64,000 bases of DNA, from the NCBI GenBank assembly GCA_012064415.1, contig SSNU01000155.1, positions 682,001 through 746,000 of the forward strand, written 5' to 3'. The notes beneath the pieces were generated by a model. The model saw only the letters and a list, made by a program, of their open reading frames with translations. It had not been told where the DNA came from and made no database searches. This document shows positions 35,801 through 46,795 of this stretch, piece after piece. Origin of the DNA: Gyrodactylus bullatarudis (taxonomy: Eukaryota > Platyhelminthes > Monogenea > Gyrodactylidea > Gyrodactylidae). Position numbers and translations under genes: made by a program. Every line of letters begins with the position of its first letter. Within the stretch, counting starts at the first letter, position 1.

Positions 35801-37669
35801 GGAAATCTTTGATCTCCTCTAGTCTATCACCCAATTCAGTCAACTCAATGTCGAAACTTTCATCTGTATTAAACATTGGAATGGCGTTCCTAACGATAAT
35901 TTTCGTCCCTTCGACAACTTCAATTTCGGCTTCATCAAAGAAGAAACCGTCGCATTGTAAATAGACTTTAGTAAATTCACTAGAAATAAAAGAAACGTTT
36001 GTAGTTGTCTCTTGGTATGTTAGTTTAGCCGGCTTCTCCAGAACAATGTTGATATTCGACATATCATGGGCTGAGAAGAGCTCCTTCCAGTGATCAATTC
36101 TCTCTGATGAAGCATCAATTTCAACAAATATAGTATTCTTATTTGTCTCAGCTTGGTTGACTATGATTTTATTCTTTCTACATTTAACATCAAATGGAAG
36201 GAACCGTATTATTTCCCGATCCTTTTCATCGTACACTCTGATAAAATTTTGTTTCTCAATTTTAGAAAGCCTCTTTATGCATACGTAGTTTTCCTCTTGA
36301 CCATATTGGATAACTGGTTGCTCTTTGTAGTTGATGTCTAAAGAAAGTTAAATGAAATCATTCTAAATTTCAATACTCACAGAGACAACTGCCAATGTCA
36401 GAGAGCTTCATAATGTCCTCTTCATTACCCTTTATTGTTGTGTAGACGCATTTACCCCGGTTCATGTTATACGCCCTATTGATTTTAATAACAGTTTTTT
36501 TCATTTCTATCGAGGCTTTGGTCATGTCATATTCGAGAACAGGTTCAAAATCCTTTATAAAAGTCACCATAATTCCGGATATTTCAATATCCTCGAATAC
36601 AAGTACCGTTGAAGAACTCGTTTCTTTTAATTCGAGAAATCCTTAAAGAAAAACACCTTGAGTAGAGCAAATACTGACATTAATTATCGTAAATTACTTT
36701 TCGAATTGCAAGAAAATTTAAATTGATAAAAATTAGGTACAGTTATAAAGGTAGCCTTGATCAATTTTGAAATCCTAATTGAAAAATTATATTTCTCACT
36801 TACCCATATTTTCGAGGCCTATTGAAAATGAAAAGTTTCAATTTGATTAAAAGCTCTGTAAAGTGACGAGAGTTGTGTGAATGTTCAAGTATACTTTAGT
36901 TATATACCAATTCGACCCCTTAACTCATAAATAATAACCCAATCAGAATCGAGCAAGATTTCTCTTTTAAATTTTTCTACAGTTCCAAATATATTTTCCT
37001 ATCAGAATAGTTTCAAAAAAGTTATTCAGAAATTGAATTTTAATAAAAGAAAATTTTACGAACCCATCTCTTTAATGAGTCTTTCCAAGATGGATTCCTC
37101 AGCATAAACCTTGATTAGACATTTTTCCGATTTTATATATAGATATCCTGGAAATTTTCGACATTTGGCTCCCAGCAAGGGATAGTCGAAGCCCTCCAAG
37201 TCTCCACACTTTGTTATTAGATGGTCTTTAGAATATTTGATTTCAGTGTATCTTGCAATTGTCTCCAGCTCCTTTGTCCTATAGAGAATGCAGCTTTTAT
37301 CTTTGGCGGAACCTTGAATTGAAATTCAAAAATTAAGAATTTTCGTAGTTAAAATATTGGGAGAGAAATGCATTTGGAATATGAAAAAATCAACAAGAAT
37401 TTTCATCTTACAGGCAATGTTGAGGAGTTTTACAGTGGTGATCTTGATACACGACTTGGAGCCTTTAAATTTCAACTCGAGATACTTTCCTTGGTGCTTT
37501 GCATTTTCCACTGTAATTTTATTCGTACAACTTGTAATGTAGCCGATATCAAAATCAAAACTTAGACATGGCACTTTGTCGGATTCAAAATGAAATGTAA
37601 CCTTGGTTCCTACATTCTCAAAGTTTTTCACTTGCAACGATTCTCCGTGCCACAAAAGGATGAGTATCT
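23861..37669 (-). CDS. PH-like repeat protein gene, copy 2 (unrecognised multi-domain protein)
   Basis: Tandem paralogue of the gene at 7.3-20.1 kb, same strand and same module order. Large exons: M1 37412-37669, M2 37064-37312, M3 36381-36641, M4-5 35786-36337, M6 34976-35251, M7 34519-34794, M8 33863-34138, M9 31744-31989, M9b 29532-29792, M10 26939-27211, M11 23969-24241. Small joining exons are at 36804-36818 and 23861-23875, both 15 nt. All are multiples of 3 with phase 1 at both ends. M9b is not found in copy 1. The position of the copy-1 start codon reads ATA here and M1 has no in-frame Met, so the true start is unknown. M6 uses a GC donor. I infer an intracellular, PH-like, beads-on-a-string scaffold; this is not shown. 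No signal peptide or membrane segment is apparent in the exons seen. Confidence 0.62.
24298..33130 (-). CDS. Charged linker exons of PH-like gene copy 2
   Basis: Small class 1-1 exons alternate with modules M8 to M11. Clear ones: 24301-24366 (YYELSKDEFDKLKKK), and others near 26645-26713, 26818-26882, 27318-27381, 27449-27513, 27703-27772, 27903-27935, 27986-28051, 28276-28326, 28571-28619, 32390-32442, 32489-32540, 32886-32913, 32964-33019 and 33098-33122. They encode acidic spacer peptides such as TSIREDDLNDEEIPAS, SPSENEKGAREEIS and PTEMEETLENHDTKEVE. Several match the copy 1 linkers closely (AQEKRLLWKEQQS here). Borders are approximate except 24301-24366. Confidence 0.55.
24478..24895. 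mobile_element. MITE, family 1
   Basis: Starts TTAGATTCTAAACTCATATG and ends with the inverted form near 24841-24858. The inner arm carries the family sequence ACGTTATATTTCACCGGGTC, and near the other end AGACCCAGCGAAATATAGCG. It lies in the intron upstream of the linker exon next to M11 of copy 2 and directly abuts a Penelope-like relic. Confidence 0.7.
24922..25809 (+). mobile_element. Penelope-like element relic flanked by 128-bp inverted repeats
   Basis: 24922-25049 and 25682-25809 are inverted copies (TATAGTCAATATTTT-type inner ends, CAGGCAGCCAGCGTACAACG shared). Between them, on the plus strand, the frame ending at the stop 25556-25558 has a GIY-YIG-type motif (KSYIGRTERNFEIRCKEHKK) and a downstream HWTDNPDHIIDF segment. 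The pattern of inverted pseudo-LTRs around a GIY-YIG-bearing 3' end fits Penelope-like elements. No RT is present. Confidence 0.65.
25810..26640. other. Intronic AT-rich stretch of PH-like copy 2
   Basis: No exon found. Near 26390-26440 there is a degenerate member of the dispersed repeat that is also found at 20.6 and 23.2 kb (TTGATGAAAAAATC). Confidence 0.45.
29532..29792 (-). CDS. Extra PH-like module exon M9b, only in copy 2
   Basis: A 261-nt class 1-1 exon with acceptor at 29793 and donor GTGAGT. It begins FSGILAWGTDGSFEFSD, matching the module pattern of G-L-x-W-G followed by an aromatic strand, and ends near FELWIPYLKYEI, the Trp-containing helix. KRVFPSS is replaced by a CFTLKKPKP segment, so it is a divergent module. 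No counterpart was found in copy 1 between M9 and M10. Confidence 0.6.
29900..31700. other. Long intronic stretch of PH-like copy 2 without recognised exons
   Basis: Several short open frames exist (for example 30405-30608, 30890-31126, 31165-31449), but none shows family motifs, and they run on the strand opposite to the gene. AT-rich repeats related to the dispersed family probably account for them. Confidence 0.4.
33434..33584. mobile_element. Short MITE with 28-bp inverted ends
   Basis: Left end 33434-33461 (AATATTATGAGCTTGCTGAC and following bases) and right end 33557-33584 are inverted copies with one mismatch. The 151-bp element has no coding capacity. It is in an intron 5' of the 33.1-kb linker exon in copy 2. 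Confidence 0.75.
35786..36337 (-). repeat. Double-module exon M4-5, copy 2
   Basis: Same 552-nt size, phase and content as 17316-17867. Near identity is restricted to about 35800-36120. Beyond that the exon (FLPFDVKC side) and both introns show the ordinary divergence of the two copies. Confidence 0.75.
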
Positions 37670-38589
37670 CTGAAAGATAAACTTTTATGACTCATCTGAT
37701 ATATACAAAATGAATAGATTAGAAGATTTTTCATAATGAAATTCTCGTTTTTAAAAAACTCAGCAACATGAATAAAATAGCTTACGGTTTCTAGGTTATT
37801 TATAATAGAGATATTAATTATTATTTTCCAGTGAACCATTTACAGTATTTAACAGGCCTTGGAAGAATTTTACACTCACAAGTCGAACATTAGTAGCTAA
37901 TGGTTAGTAGTGATTTATATTTTTATATATAAATATTACAGTTAAAATTTTTCATATTGTCAATACATTTATAGACGTAATTTCAAGAATTGTATTTTCC
38001 AAGTCGATATTTTTTTAATTTTAGAATATATTATTATCGTCTTACTAATGAGTAGCATGATAATAAATGATTGTTATTTTGCCAAATGATGATTTTATAT
38101 TTAAGACCCTCAATTAAAGTACGACCTGAGACTTGTCTGTCAAAAATTACCCTCTCCTCTCTGCCCCTTTTTAAAAACTGAAATAAATATGCAAGATTAC
38201 TAACAAGTAACAACATTTAACACAAGAACACCTCAAAATTAAATTTATAAAATAAATATACCATATGATAGAGATTTTTCTCCTGATTTAAACAGTCTAA
38301 TTTATTGTAGGTTTATCAATATCAAAACGGTCTAAATTATAGAAATAAAATAATTTAAAAATGAAATTTATTCTGGAAAAAAGATTTTTCCTCTCCTAAG
38401 TAAAAAAAGCCTTTCGACTACCTCCAAAACAAACAAATGATTCATCAAACTATCTCAAGATATTCATGTAATAGTTAAAACGTATGTTGCATATTATTAT
38501 TAAATCGTTTCATTAAGCCTGTTAACATCTGGGATTTATCTTACGTCCCAGATTATAGATGCTCTGAAACAATTTGAAATCGTTTCTTT

Positions 38590-40001
38590 TGTAACAGAGT
38601 TAAAGGATTTTTGTATTAATTTATATCCTAGTTGAACATCAGGGAGATAAGGAAGACGCCTCAATTCCTTTGAAAATTTGGATTTGAAACTCCATATTAT
38701 TCCCTGATCTAGTGGTTGACATACAGAAGTAGCATTGGGGGTAGAAATAGTAACTTGACATTTTCTGGTGGGACAGGATCTTTGTGGAACGCAACGTTAT
38801 CTGCTAGAAGCAATACCTCTCTACCTTGATTTGCTTCCCCAAATTTAGTCAGTCATTCCTGGAATATTACACTGTTGTTCCAAGCGTTTTTACTACCCCG
38901 ATAATGTTCTGGAATATCTCTATGAAAACACCTTGGTTTTTTGGAATTTCCTAAAAATAAAAGTAATTATTGGAATTATAATCATTTATTCTGATTCGAC
39001 ATATAAATAACCATAGGGGGATAGACGTCTCCTTTCACATTACAACAGGCAACAACAGTCAAACGGTTTTTTGATTTCTTTGTTCCTCTACATGATCTTG
39101 AACTTTCATCAAGAGTAATGCATCCTCTATCTTGGAAAAACAAGGCTGTCTCATCGACATTGTAGATATTTTCTTCTGAATAAGCTCTAAGTTTCTGAGT
39201 TGTTTAGAATCCAATTTTCAACAACCAACCAACCTATATCTTCTCCCTCGCCATAGATTTTAAAGGATTTCATATTCTTCCTTCTCTGAAAACTGGCTGC
39301 CCATCCATTACTTGCACTGCAACCATGACCAAAAGTGTTAGATATACGTAAGATTTCTGATCGGACACTTGATATTCTTATTGGAAGTTTATTCTTTCAC
39401 CAAGATTGTGTCAAATCAACTGCTGCTTCATCGAGGTAGTTGTACTTCAAATTTGGAACAATTGAGTAATTCTCATGGCCCTTCTTGCTTCTAACAAATT
39501 TCCTGATTTTTCTCTGATTGTTTGTCCATTTGATCAGAGAGTCTTCATGAATGCATTCATCGTGGGCAACTTTCTTATATCCTTCCATCTCACAACGATC
39601 AACCAGTTCAAGCTTTTTATTCAATGGAAATATTTTCTCTTGAAAATCTGAAATAAAATAAGTAATAAATTGTTCTTGGTAAAAAGAATAAATATTGCTT
39701 ACAACTTGTCTTTTGAACTGGGGATAATTTTCCAAAAATCTTCTCATGAATCGAAACGTGAGAAAGATTTTAAATTTTTCTGCATCCCTTTTTAATAAGG
39801 AATGTAAAGTTCTGAACTCGATTGGCTTGTTCAATTGATATAAAAATTCCTCCAGCCGATCGTACATCGATTGATTTGGAGTTTTAGGGCGGATTTTCTT
39901 ACAGTATGGTTGACACTGAAACCCGTCTTTTCTGCAATCTGTTTGACAGTGAGACCTTCACGAGCAAGTTTATTGACGAGGGTACGGTTGTCCTGTTTCA
40001 T
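38590..40001 (-). pseudogene. Pogo/Tigger-type (DDE_1, CENP-B-like) transposase relic
   Basis: The N-terminus from the ATG at 39999-40001 reads MKQDNRTLVNKLAREGLTVK, a Psq-type helix-turn-helix. A second helix region follows with YNYLDEAAVDL and, after a stop, SASNGWAASF, as in Tc5/CENP-B HTH domains. The DDE core has IYNVDETALFFQDRG and later LLLADN and FLPPNATSVCQPLDQGII, the canonical Tigger motifs. At least one frame change after the first HTH and an in-frame stop at 39397 show it is dead. It lies between PH-like copy 2 and WDR3. Confidence 0.85.
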
Positions 40002-40223
40002 AATTGAAACTACTCAAATTGAGTTGGCGTATATATACTAAAATGGTTTCGATAATAATGAGATTCTCGACGAATTTCATAATAAACTTAAAATGCAATT
40101 TTTAAAAATTTTGAAAATAGCATAGAGTTGCATTGCAACCAGTAAAAGATTTTTGAAGATTCGAAAATTGTTTTGGCTTTTGTTTAAGACGAATGAATAT
40201 TCAATTTTGTCAAAAACGTGAAG

Positions 40224-43200
40224 ATGAGAATTACTCAAACCTATCAAAAAATCATCCGAGATGGTCTCTTTGGTATAACATATTCGAATCAATGTCCAAT
40301 CAAGTATATGGAAAAATCTAATTTGGCCCTTATTGCTTGTGGTTCATACGCAGTCATACTAAATTTACGAACTGACACACTTGAAGAGTTTTATTTCGAT
40401 GAAACAATCCAGTCATTTGTCACCTATGTAGAATACACTCAAGATTATATCATATGCGGCTTCTTTGATGGTTGGGTTGTCATCTTTGATCGTAAAACTT
40501 ATGAAGTTTCTTCTCGATTTAAAGTTTCCAACAGTAAGGTGGAAAAAATAATTTTGCACAACTCTTATATATTTTGTATTTCAGTAAGTTTTGTCTTTAA
40601 TCTCTAGTACTCTACAATTAACATTTATGATCTTGTATCACAAGATGGATATTCACTTAAAGGTCATGCCGGAATCATATTCGATATTGTTCACATTCCA
40701 GACTTGAACGTTCTCATTTCATGTGCTCAGGATAATACGATTAAGTTTTGGTCCATCAAGGAAAAACACTGTTTCCACACTCAAACTGCAAAATATGTCT
40801 TTAAACTCTCCTTGAGTCATGTGGATAAGTCACTCTTGTTTATTGGCTCAAACGATGGTCAAATAAAAGTCTTGAAAATTAATTGGGTTCTCAACAATGG
40901 AGATATTGACATTTTCAACAGCAAGGTATCTGAATACGGGAACCTCTCAAATGTTACATCCAAGAAAATATCCTGTCTCAAGTTCAATCAAACTGGAAAC
41001 TATCTGTTTGCTTCAGTAATTAATCATATTTCTCATAAAAATTTTACTTTTAGTCAGGAGAGAACAAGCTGTTTGTCTTCAAGCTACTGAGTGAAGAGGA
41101 CTTGAATAAGAAATCAAAGAAAAAGTCCAAGAAAACTGATTTTGAACTGAGTGACCAAGTCTGTCATTATATCAATATTGAATTTAAATCGTTGGTTGCT
41201 CAATTCGATATTGCTCCATTAGTTGTCAAGAGTAGGAATGCTAACACACCCAAGAGATTTGTCCTAAATGCTCTTCGTCTCATTGTTGGCTTCAAGAATA
41301 ATTCCATAGTGAGTTTCACACATTCCCTCTTTTTATTCGGAAGCAAATTTTTTTTAATTTTCTCTAATTCTAGATTGATTTTAAACTGAATGGTCTCAAT
41401 CTGAATTCAGGAAAAGGACCAATATTGGTCAAGCCAAAGGCCACTTTTGAAAAGATCGATGATTTATCCCTCATAGAGATGTGCAGACTCGAGTCCCGAG
41501 GTCATCGTACGCCTCCAATCAAGGTTTGCCTTTCTCATTCCTTGGGCAGTGATGCCTCAGTCAATGGCAAAATAATTTTCACCTTATCTCCCACCGAATG
41601 CAAATTGTGGTCTCGCGACTCTCAAGAATGCACCAAAACAATACGGATTGTCTCGAATGACTCCCCAGAAGGCTTAACTCCTCAAATCCAAAAGGCTACG
41701 ACCGGCTTTCTCTTGTACGATAATCGACATGCTGTCATTGGTACTTGCTCCGGTCAAATTGTCATCGCCGACTTTAGATCTAGTAAAAGTCCTCAGATTC
41801 TCTGTAGTGAGAATAAGCCCCATTTCGGATCGATTAGAGCCTTGATTAATCTCAAAGATAGAAAGACTTTGATTTCTGGTTGCTCATCCAAGATCGTCTC
41901 TTTCTGGCTCCTCACTCTTGGCGGCAACAAAGATGGCAATAAAAGTCTTTCCATAAAGGAGAAACATTTTGATTTCAATACAAAATGTGGCGATGAAAAA
42001 TCCAAAAACTATTGTCAAGTTCCCGATCAAATCATTTGCATGACAGCCACTCATGACTCGAAACTCTTGTGCATTGCCATGCAAAACATGAAAGTTGACG
42101 TCTACGAGATTAGCACCTTTAAAAGGGTTCATTGTCTCTTTGGTCATGCTGCTCCAGTTCAGGCTATGGATGTTAGTCCCAAAAATACCATCCTACTTAC
42201 CGGAAGTTTTGACAAGACCCTGAGGATTTGGGATATGCAATTTGGGAATTGTCTCCGTCGTTTCACTACCCATGTCTCCGGCATCACTTCCGTGTCCATC
42301 CTAAATGACAGCCTTGCCTTTTCCGCAGATTCCGAAGGAAACATTCATCAATGGGATATTAAACGCAATATTCAAGTTACAATTCTAAAGGGTCATCATG
42401 GACCAGTTCATGCGTAAGTTACTTTTGCAATCATGTAATTCTGCTTCATGTTAATAATGAAATATTAAAATAATATACAGACTCGATTCAGTGGTAACAG
42501 TGAAAAGACTGCCCAAAGAACTGGAACTAATCGGCTTATCAAAGAAGGATCGCAATAAAAGAAAAAGGGAAAACAAACTCAAGCAAGACAAGATTAAGAA
42601 GAAGCAAAAGAAGAACCAGGACTCTGACAGTGAGGATATCGATGAAGATGAGTACCTAGCCCGCTCAGATGAGGACCCCGGTCTAGATGACTTTGATGAT
42701 CTTGAGTATTGTGGAGGTCTAATCGCCAGTGTTGGACAAGACTTTTCCTTACGTCTCTGGTCTGAAGATGAGAATAATTTGACTGTTGTCGAGGAGGAGG
42801 AACTCAAAAGGCTCGAATTAAAAGAGTTGGAAGAAAACTTTTCAAAAACCCAAGTGGTTATACCCGGTACAAAGTCTATAGATCTCGCAGAGTCTAGTTT
42901 ACTTGGAAAAATCTCCAATGATAACATTGTCGGAGTATGTGTGGCGTATTTATGTATTAAATCTTTCTAATCATATTGTTCTCCCCTAGACGGACATGAT
43001 CATTCAAGCCATTGAAATTTACGAAAAGACAGTAGAAGAGATGAGCTTAAATAGCGGGAAAATAATTAATCCCCATCCTTTGATGGCCGTGAGAAAGGCG
43101 AATAATGATCCAGAATTATTTCTTTTGCGAAGTTTAATCATGCTGCGTACACCTAATAGAAGTTTAGCTGCAGGTTGTGGACCAGGCTTAGAGTATTCTA

Positions 43201-43612
43201 TTAGTCAATTGCCTATTCAGTTTGTCGATATGCTCCTTCCTCACCTTTTCAAGTGGTACAAAAAGAGCATTGAAATTGAGTTATGTGCTCGTATGATACG
43301 ATTCATTCTTGATCTTCACCACTCAAGGTACATTCAATCATATTCAGACGAAAAATCTTTTAGTATTTCCAAAATTGGTAATGATTTCACAAATAACTCA
43401 ATTGATGAACTAGAAGTAAGTTCTTTATTTTGCTCATGTTTTCTTGAAAAATGAAATAATTAAAATTTCTTTAGAAAACAATTCGTTTCAATGTTTACTC
43501 TTTGGAGCACTTTTCTTCCATACTTGAAAATGAACAGAATATTGAATTTTTGTTGGATGCAAAGAAGCGACAGAAAAAGAAACAGGCAAGAGCTGTTATT
43601 CAGTCTTCGTAA
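40224..43612 (+). CDS. WDR3: WD-repeat protein WDR3 / UTP12, ribosome biogenesis factor
   Basis: Nucleolar tandem-WD40 protein of the small-subunit processome (UTP-B complex), needed for 18S rRNA maturation. Seven exons: 40224-40583, 40608-41015, 41054-41308, 41374-42413, 42481-42934, 42990-43415, 43475-43612, giving 1026 aa (human 943). The N-terminus MRITQTYQ is like the family start. Blades are visible with IKFW, LRIWD and LRLWS ends. The C-terminal Utp12 domain contains MIIQAIEIYEKTVEE and the basic tail KKRQKKKQ. The first intron is only 24 nt (40584-40607); it contains an in-frame TAG as its last three bases, so it must be removed. A charged insertion (about 42500-42700) interrupts the last blade. 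TAF5 starts 230 bp downstream on the same strand. Confidence 0.92.
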
Positions 43613-43841
43613 ATATAGTTTTATCTATAATTGTTGTCTTTACTTATGTTAAATACCACACTAAAACACTAATCTCAGAGGTCGTATTTCAGAAATTAAA
43701 TTTTTAAAGATTATTATTCATAATCGTACCAAATTCGATCACGAACTAACAATTTTCAATTTCGAGAGGATTTGTTTAAGACAACAAATATTTTAAAAAT
43801 AAAATTTGATTGAATATTCTTTCAAAAACCCCAAACTTAAA

Positions 43842-46165
43842 ATGGATCCAGAAATTATAAAGGCCTTGGATATTATCAAAAAGCATAATTTCTTAGTAAA
43901 TATTCTTAAATAACTGAAGGAAACTGAAAATGCTCTCAAAAAAGAGGCTGGAATGAATGATTCTTCTGTTGCTTATGAAATTCTTCAAATTAAAAAGTAA
44001 TACTTTGTAAATTGGTTATTATAAATTAGTAATGAAGAAGAAAATCTCAAAGAGTTTCCTAAATTCTACCAGAGCCTTCTGTCTTTTATTGATACTGTTC
44101 CTGATACACATAAAGTTTGTTGTATTTTTATTTAGTTAATAACAGCTGGAATTATCAGTCCTTCTATATCCTATATTTGTTCAAATGTACCTCCGTCTGG
44201 TCACAGGCGGGGAAAGTGAAGTAGCAATGAGTTTTTTTACAGAATTCAAAAATTTCCAAGAGCATTATTACAACGATGATTTAATAATTCTTGAGCAACT
44301 TAAAAATATTGAATCAATCTGCTCTTGCAGTTATATTGACAATTTCAAATCAACAAACTTTTACGCCAGCATTCCACTAGAGTCATATAATCTGCTCAAG
44401 CAGTATCTTCATGAGAAGAATTTACATTCCATTCAGCACATAATCAAGCACCAGCTATCAGTTGAAGTTTTTGACGGCCCACCGAGAACAAAGGCTCAAC
44501 TCGACTGTAGAAGAGGTACGAGTATTGGAGAAACAAGAAAAGAATTGAATAAAGAACCCATTCTCTATGGCTTGTTGGTTGATTCAGAAATAAATAGAGA
44601 TTTGCCCGACTCCAGCATCCTTAACAATGAAGATGGTGAGGAGGGTGGGCCCAAAAAGAAGAAAAAGCGAGATGGTTCATCTAAAATAGGCACATCTGGT
44701 ATAATAAATCTCAATTTGGACGACTCAAACTCTCCTTCAATAGACAGGATTCCTTTGCCGAAACTTCAAGTTTCATACTTGGAGAACAGACAGGCTCTTT
44801 CTAAGGAGTTGGCACAACTCCTCAAAACAAGCGGAGCCAATAATTCCTCTCGAAAAGTCAGCACAGTAATTTATACAGTCTGCAATGCGCAAACTGGGGA
44901 ATCAGCCATGAGTTTACGCCGAGGAGGAGTTCATTCAATTGTCTTTGACGAGTCTGCTTCAATGATGGCCGCAGGCTTTGGTTCTGGGCGAATCAGAATA
45001 TGGTCCCTAGGCGCTGAATCACTTCGTCAACTCATGAAACCGGAGCAATTGAGTCTTTTAGATAAAGATGATTCATGGATTCGGACAAAAATGTTTCACG
45101 ATGAAAATGAGTTTGTCATCTCCAAATTCTGTTTAAAATTTTAATCGTTTGACGATATTCTTTTGCTGTTTCAGTGAACTCAATCCCTCACGTGATCTCC
45201 AGGGGCACACTGATGCAGTGAACTCAGTTTCCATTACGGCAGATAAACAATTCACCATTAGCGGGAGCTCCGATGGTTCCATTCGACTTTGGTCTAATCA
45301 ATTATGGGGAGGATCCCTAGCTACCTGGAAAGATCATATGCTTCCAGTATGGTCCGTTCAATGGGCTCCCAGTTATTCCCATTATTTTGTCACAGGTTGG
45401 TTGGCATACATCACTAATCATTCAAATAATACATTGACAACCTTCAACTGTTTAGGTGGGTCAGATTCCACAGCCAGATTGTATGCTGTAGACCATGCCC
45501 CAAGCTCTCTCCGAATATTTTATGGTCATAAATCAGATGTGACCACAGTCTGTTTCCATCCCAATCTCAATTATGTTGCAACAGGAAGTGCTGATAGAAC
45601 AGTCAGATTATTTGATGTAAAAACAGGAAAACAAGTTCGACTCTTTTGTGGTCACAAAGGATCTGTACAATCGTTAGCGATTTCGCCTTGTGGCAAATAC
45701 TTGGTCTCGGGAGGTTGGTGTGGATCAATTTGTGTCTGGGACCTGGGAAAGGGTCAACAAATCGGACAGATGGGAGGCCTATGCTTCCATAATAGCAATA
45801 CTAGTATAAATTCAGTACAGACCAATGCGATGAATTCCAACAGTTTAGTCACTGGGCCCATCCTTTCTCTAGAGTTTGTCCAATCGAATAATGGTCTTAT
45901 TTTGGCATCTGGAGGAATTGAAGGTGTAGTAAGAATCTGGAATGTTTCCACTTTGCAGCAGTTGAACGCTTCTCATCTAGTGTCTAGCAACTCTAGCTCG
46001 ATTGTTACGCCTCACAATCTGAGTCTCTACTCAGGTATTTCCGGTGAAGATATTACTAAATCTTGTTTAACAGACTCCTATTACACTAGGAAAACTAGTG
46101 TAATCGGTCTTAAATTCGTGCATCCTTATCTTCTCTTGGCAGGAGGAGCATATAATCAAAACTAG
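43842..46165 (+). CDS. TAF5: Transcription initiation factor TFIID subunit 5
   Basis: Core TFIID subunit (also SAGA-related). Exons 43842-43895, 43920-43996, 44030-44114, 44146-45110, 45175-45395 and 45456-46165 give 703 aa (human 800). A LisH motif spans exons 1-2 (ALDIIKKHNFL then ETENALKKEAGM). The TAF5 N-terminal domain 2 has LELSVLLYPIFVQMYLRLV and VEVFDGPPRTKAQLD. Six WD40 repeats follow, with SGSSDGSIRLWS, VATGSADRTVRLFDV and ASGGIEGVVRIWNV, and the C-terminus LLLAGGAYNQN matches the family end. The first three introns are 24, 33 and 31 nt; the first contains an in-frame TAA. The last intron (45396-45455, 60 nt) has no stop and could be retained in frame. Its stop lies 104 bp from the convergent ISCU stop. 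Confidence 0.94.
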
Positions 46166-46268
46166 AATTTTTTCTAACTTTTATTCAATAATAATTTTTA
46201 ATATGAACATTTTTTATGAAAACTAAGTGTTCTCTTGATGGTACTGATGAAATTTCTGAGATGAATTA

Positions 46269-46722
46269 TCATTGATTTTGACTTTTCTTCTTATAATCTT
46301 GAATAGCAGCCTTGATAGCGTCTTCGGCAAGCACTAGAAATAGGTTAGAAAAATATTTTACTTGAACAATGCAATTTAACCGGAGGAAGACATAGTTCTT
46401 TGGCAATATCTGAATTTTTTATTTTTCCCGCTTGATCAAGAGATTTTCCCTTGATCCATTCAGTTGCCAATGAACTTGAAGCTATAGCCGAGCCACATCC
46501 AAATGTCTTGAATTTTGCGTCGATGATTTTTCCTTGATCATCAACTTCTATTTGAAGCTTCATAACATCTCCACAGGCAGGAGCTCCCACTAATCCAGTA
46601 CCCACTCTTTTATTATTCTTATCCAATGAGCCTGTATTCCTAGGATTGTTATAATGGTCAATGACCTTCTCGTGATAGGCACGAATAGGTATTGTAATTG
46701 AACTTCTCGAAAGTCGGAACAT
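46269..46722 (-). CDS. ISCU: Iron-sulfur cluster assembly scaffold protein ISCU
   Basis: Mitochondrial scaffold on which Fe-S clusters are built. Exons 46362-46722 and 46269-46333 give 141 aa. A short basic leader (MFRLSRSSITIPIRAYH) precedes VIDHYNNPRNTGSLD. The conserved Cys ligands occur in GAPACGDVMKLQ, FGCGSAIASSS and the LCLPPVKLHCSMLAEDAI region. The LPPVKLHCS chaperone-binding segment is intact. The intron between the exons is 28 nt (46334-46361), placed between HCS and MLAEDAIKAAI. The start is 73 bp from the divergent STEEP1 start, implying a shared promoter region. Confidence 0.96.
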
Positions 46723-46795
46723 TTTGGATTGGTACTAAGGAGAAAAACAAACTAAATATCAGCCTTATGATGTTTTGTTATGTTGAGTACATATT

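Noticed and set aside
37618..37839. Minus-strand ORF MVHWKIIINIS as a first exon of PH-like copy 2
   Set aside because: It leaves in phase 0 while M1 needs phase 1, and copy 1 has no matching frame.
42451..42927. Antisense Ser-rich ORF opposite WDR3
   Set aside because: Shadow of the charged WDR3 exon; Ser runs arise from antisense of Glu/Asp codons.
43611..43842. WDR3-TAF5 as an operon with trans-splicing
   Set aside because: Same strand and a 230-bp gap, but no spliced-leader acceptor pattern can be told from ordinary AT-rich sequence, and other neighbours alternate in orientation.
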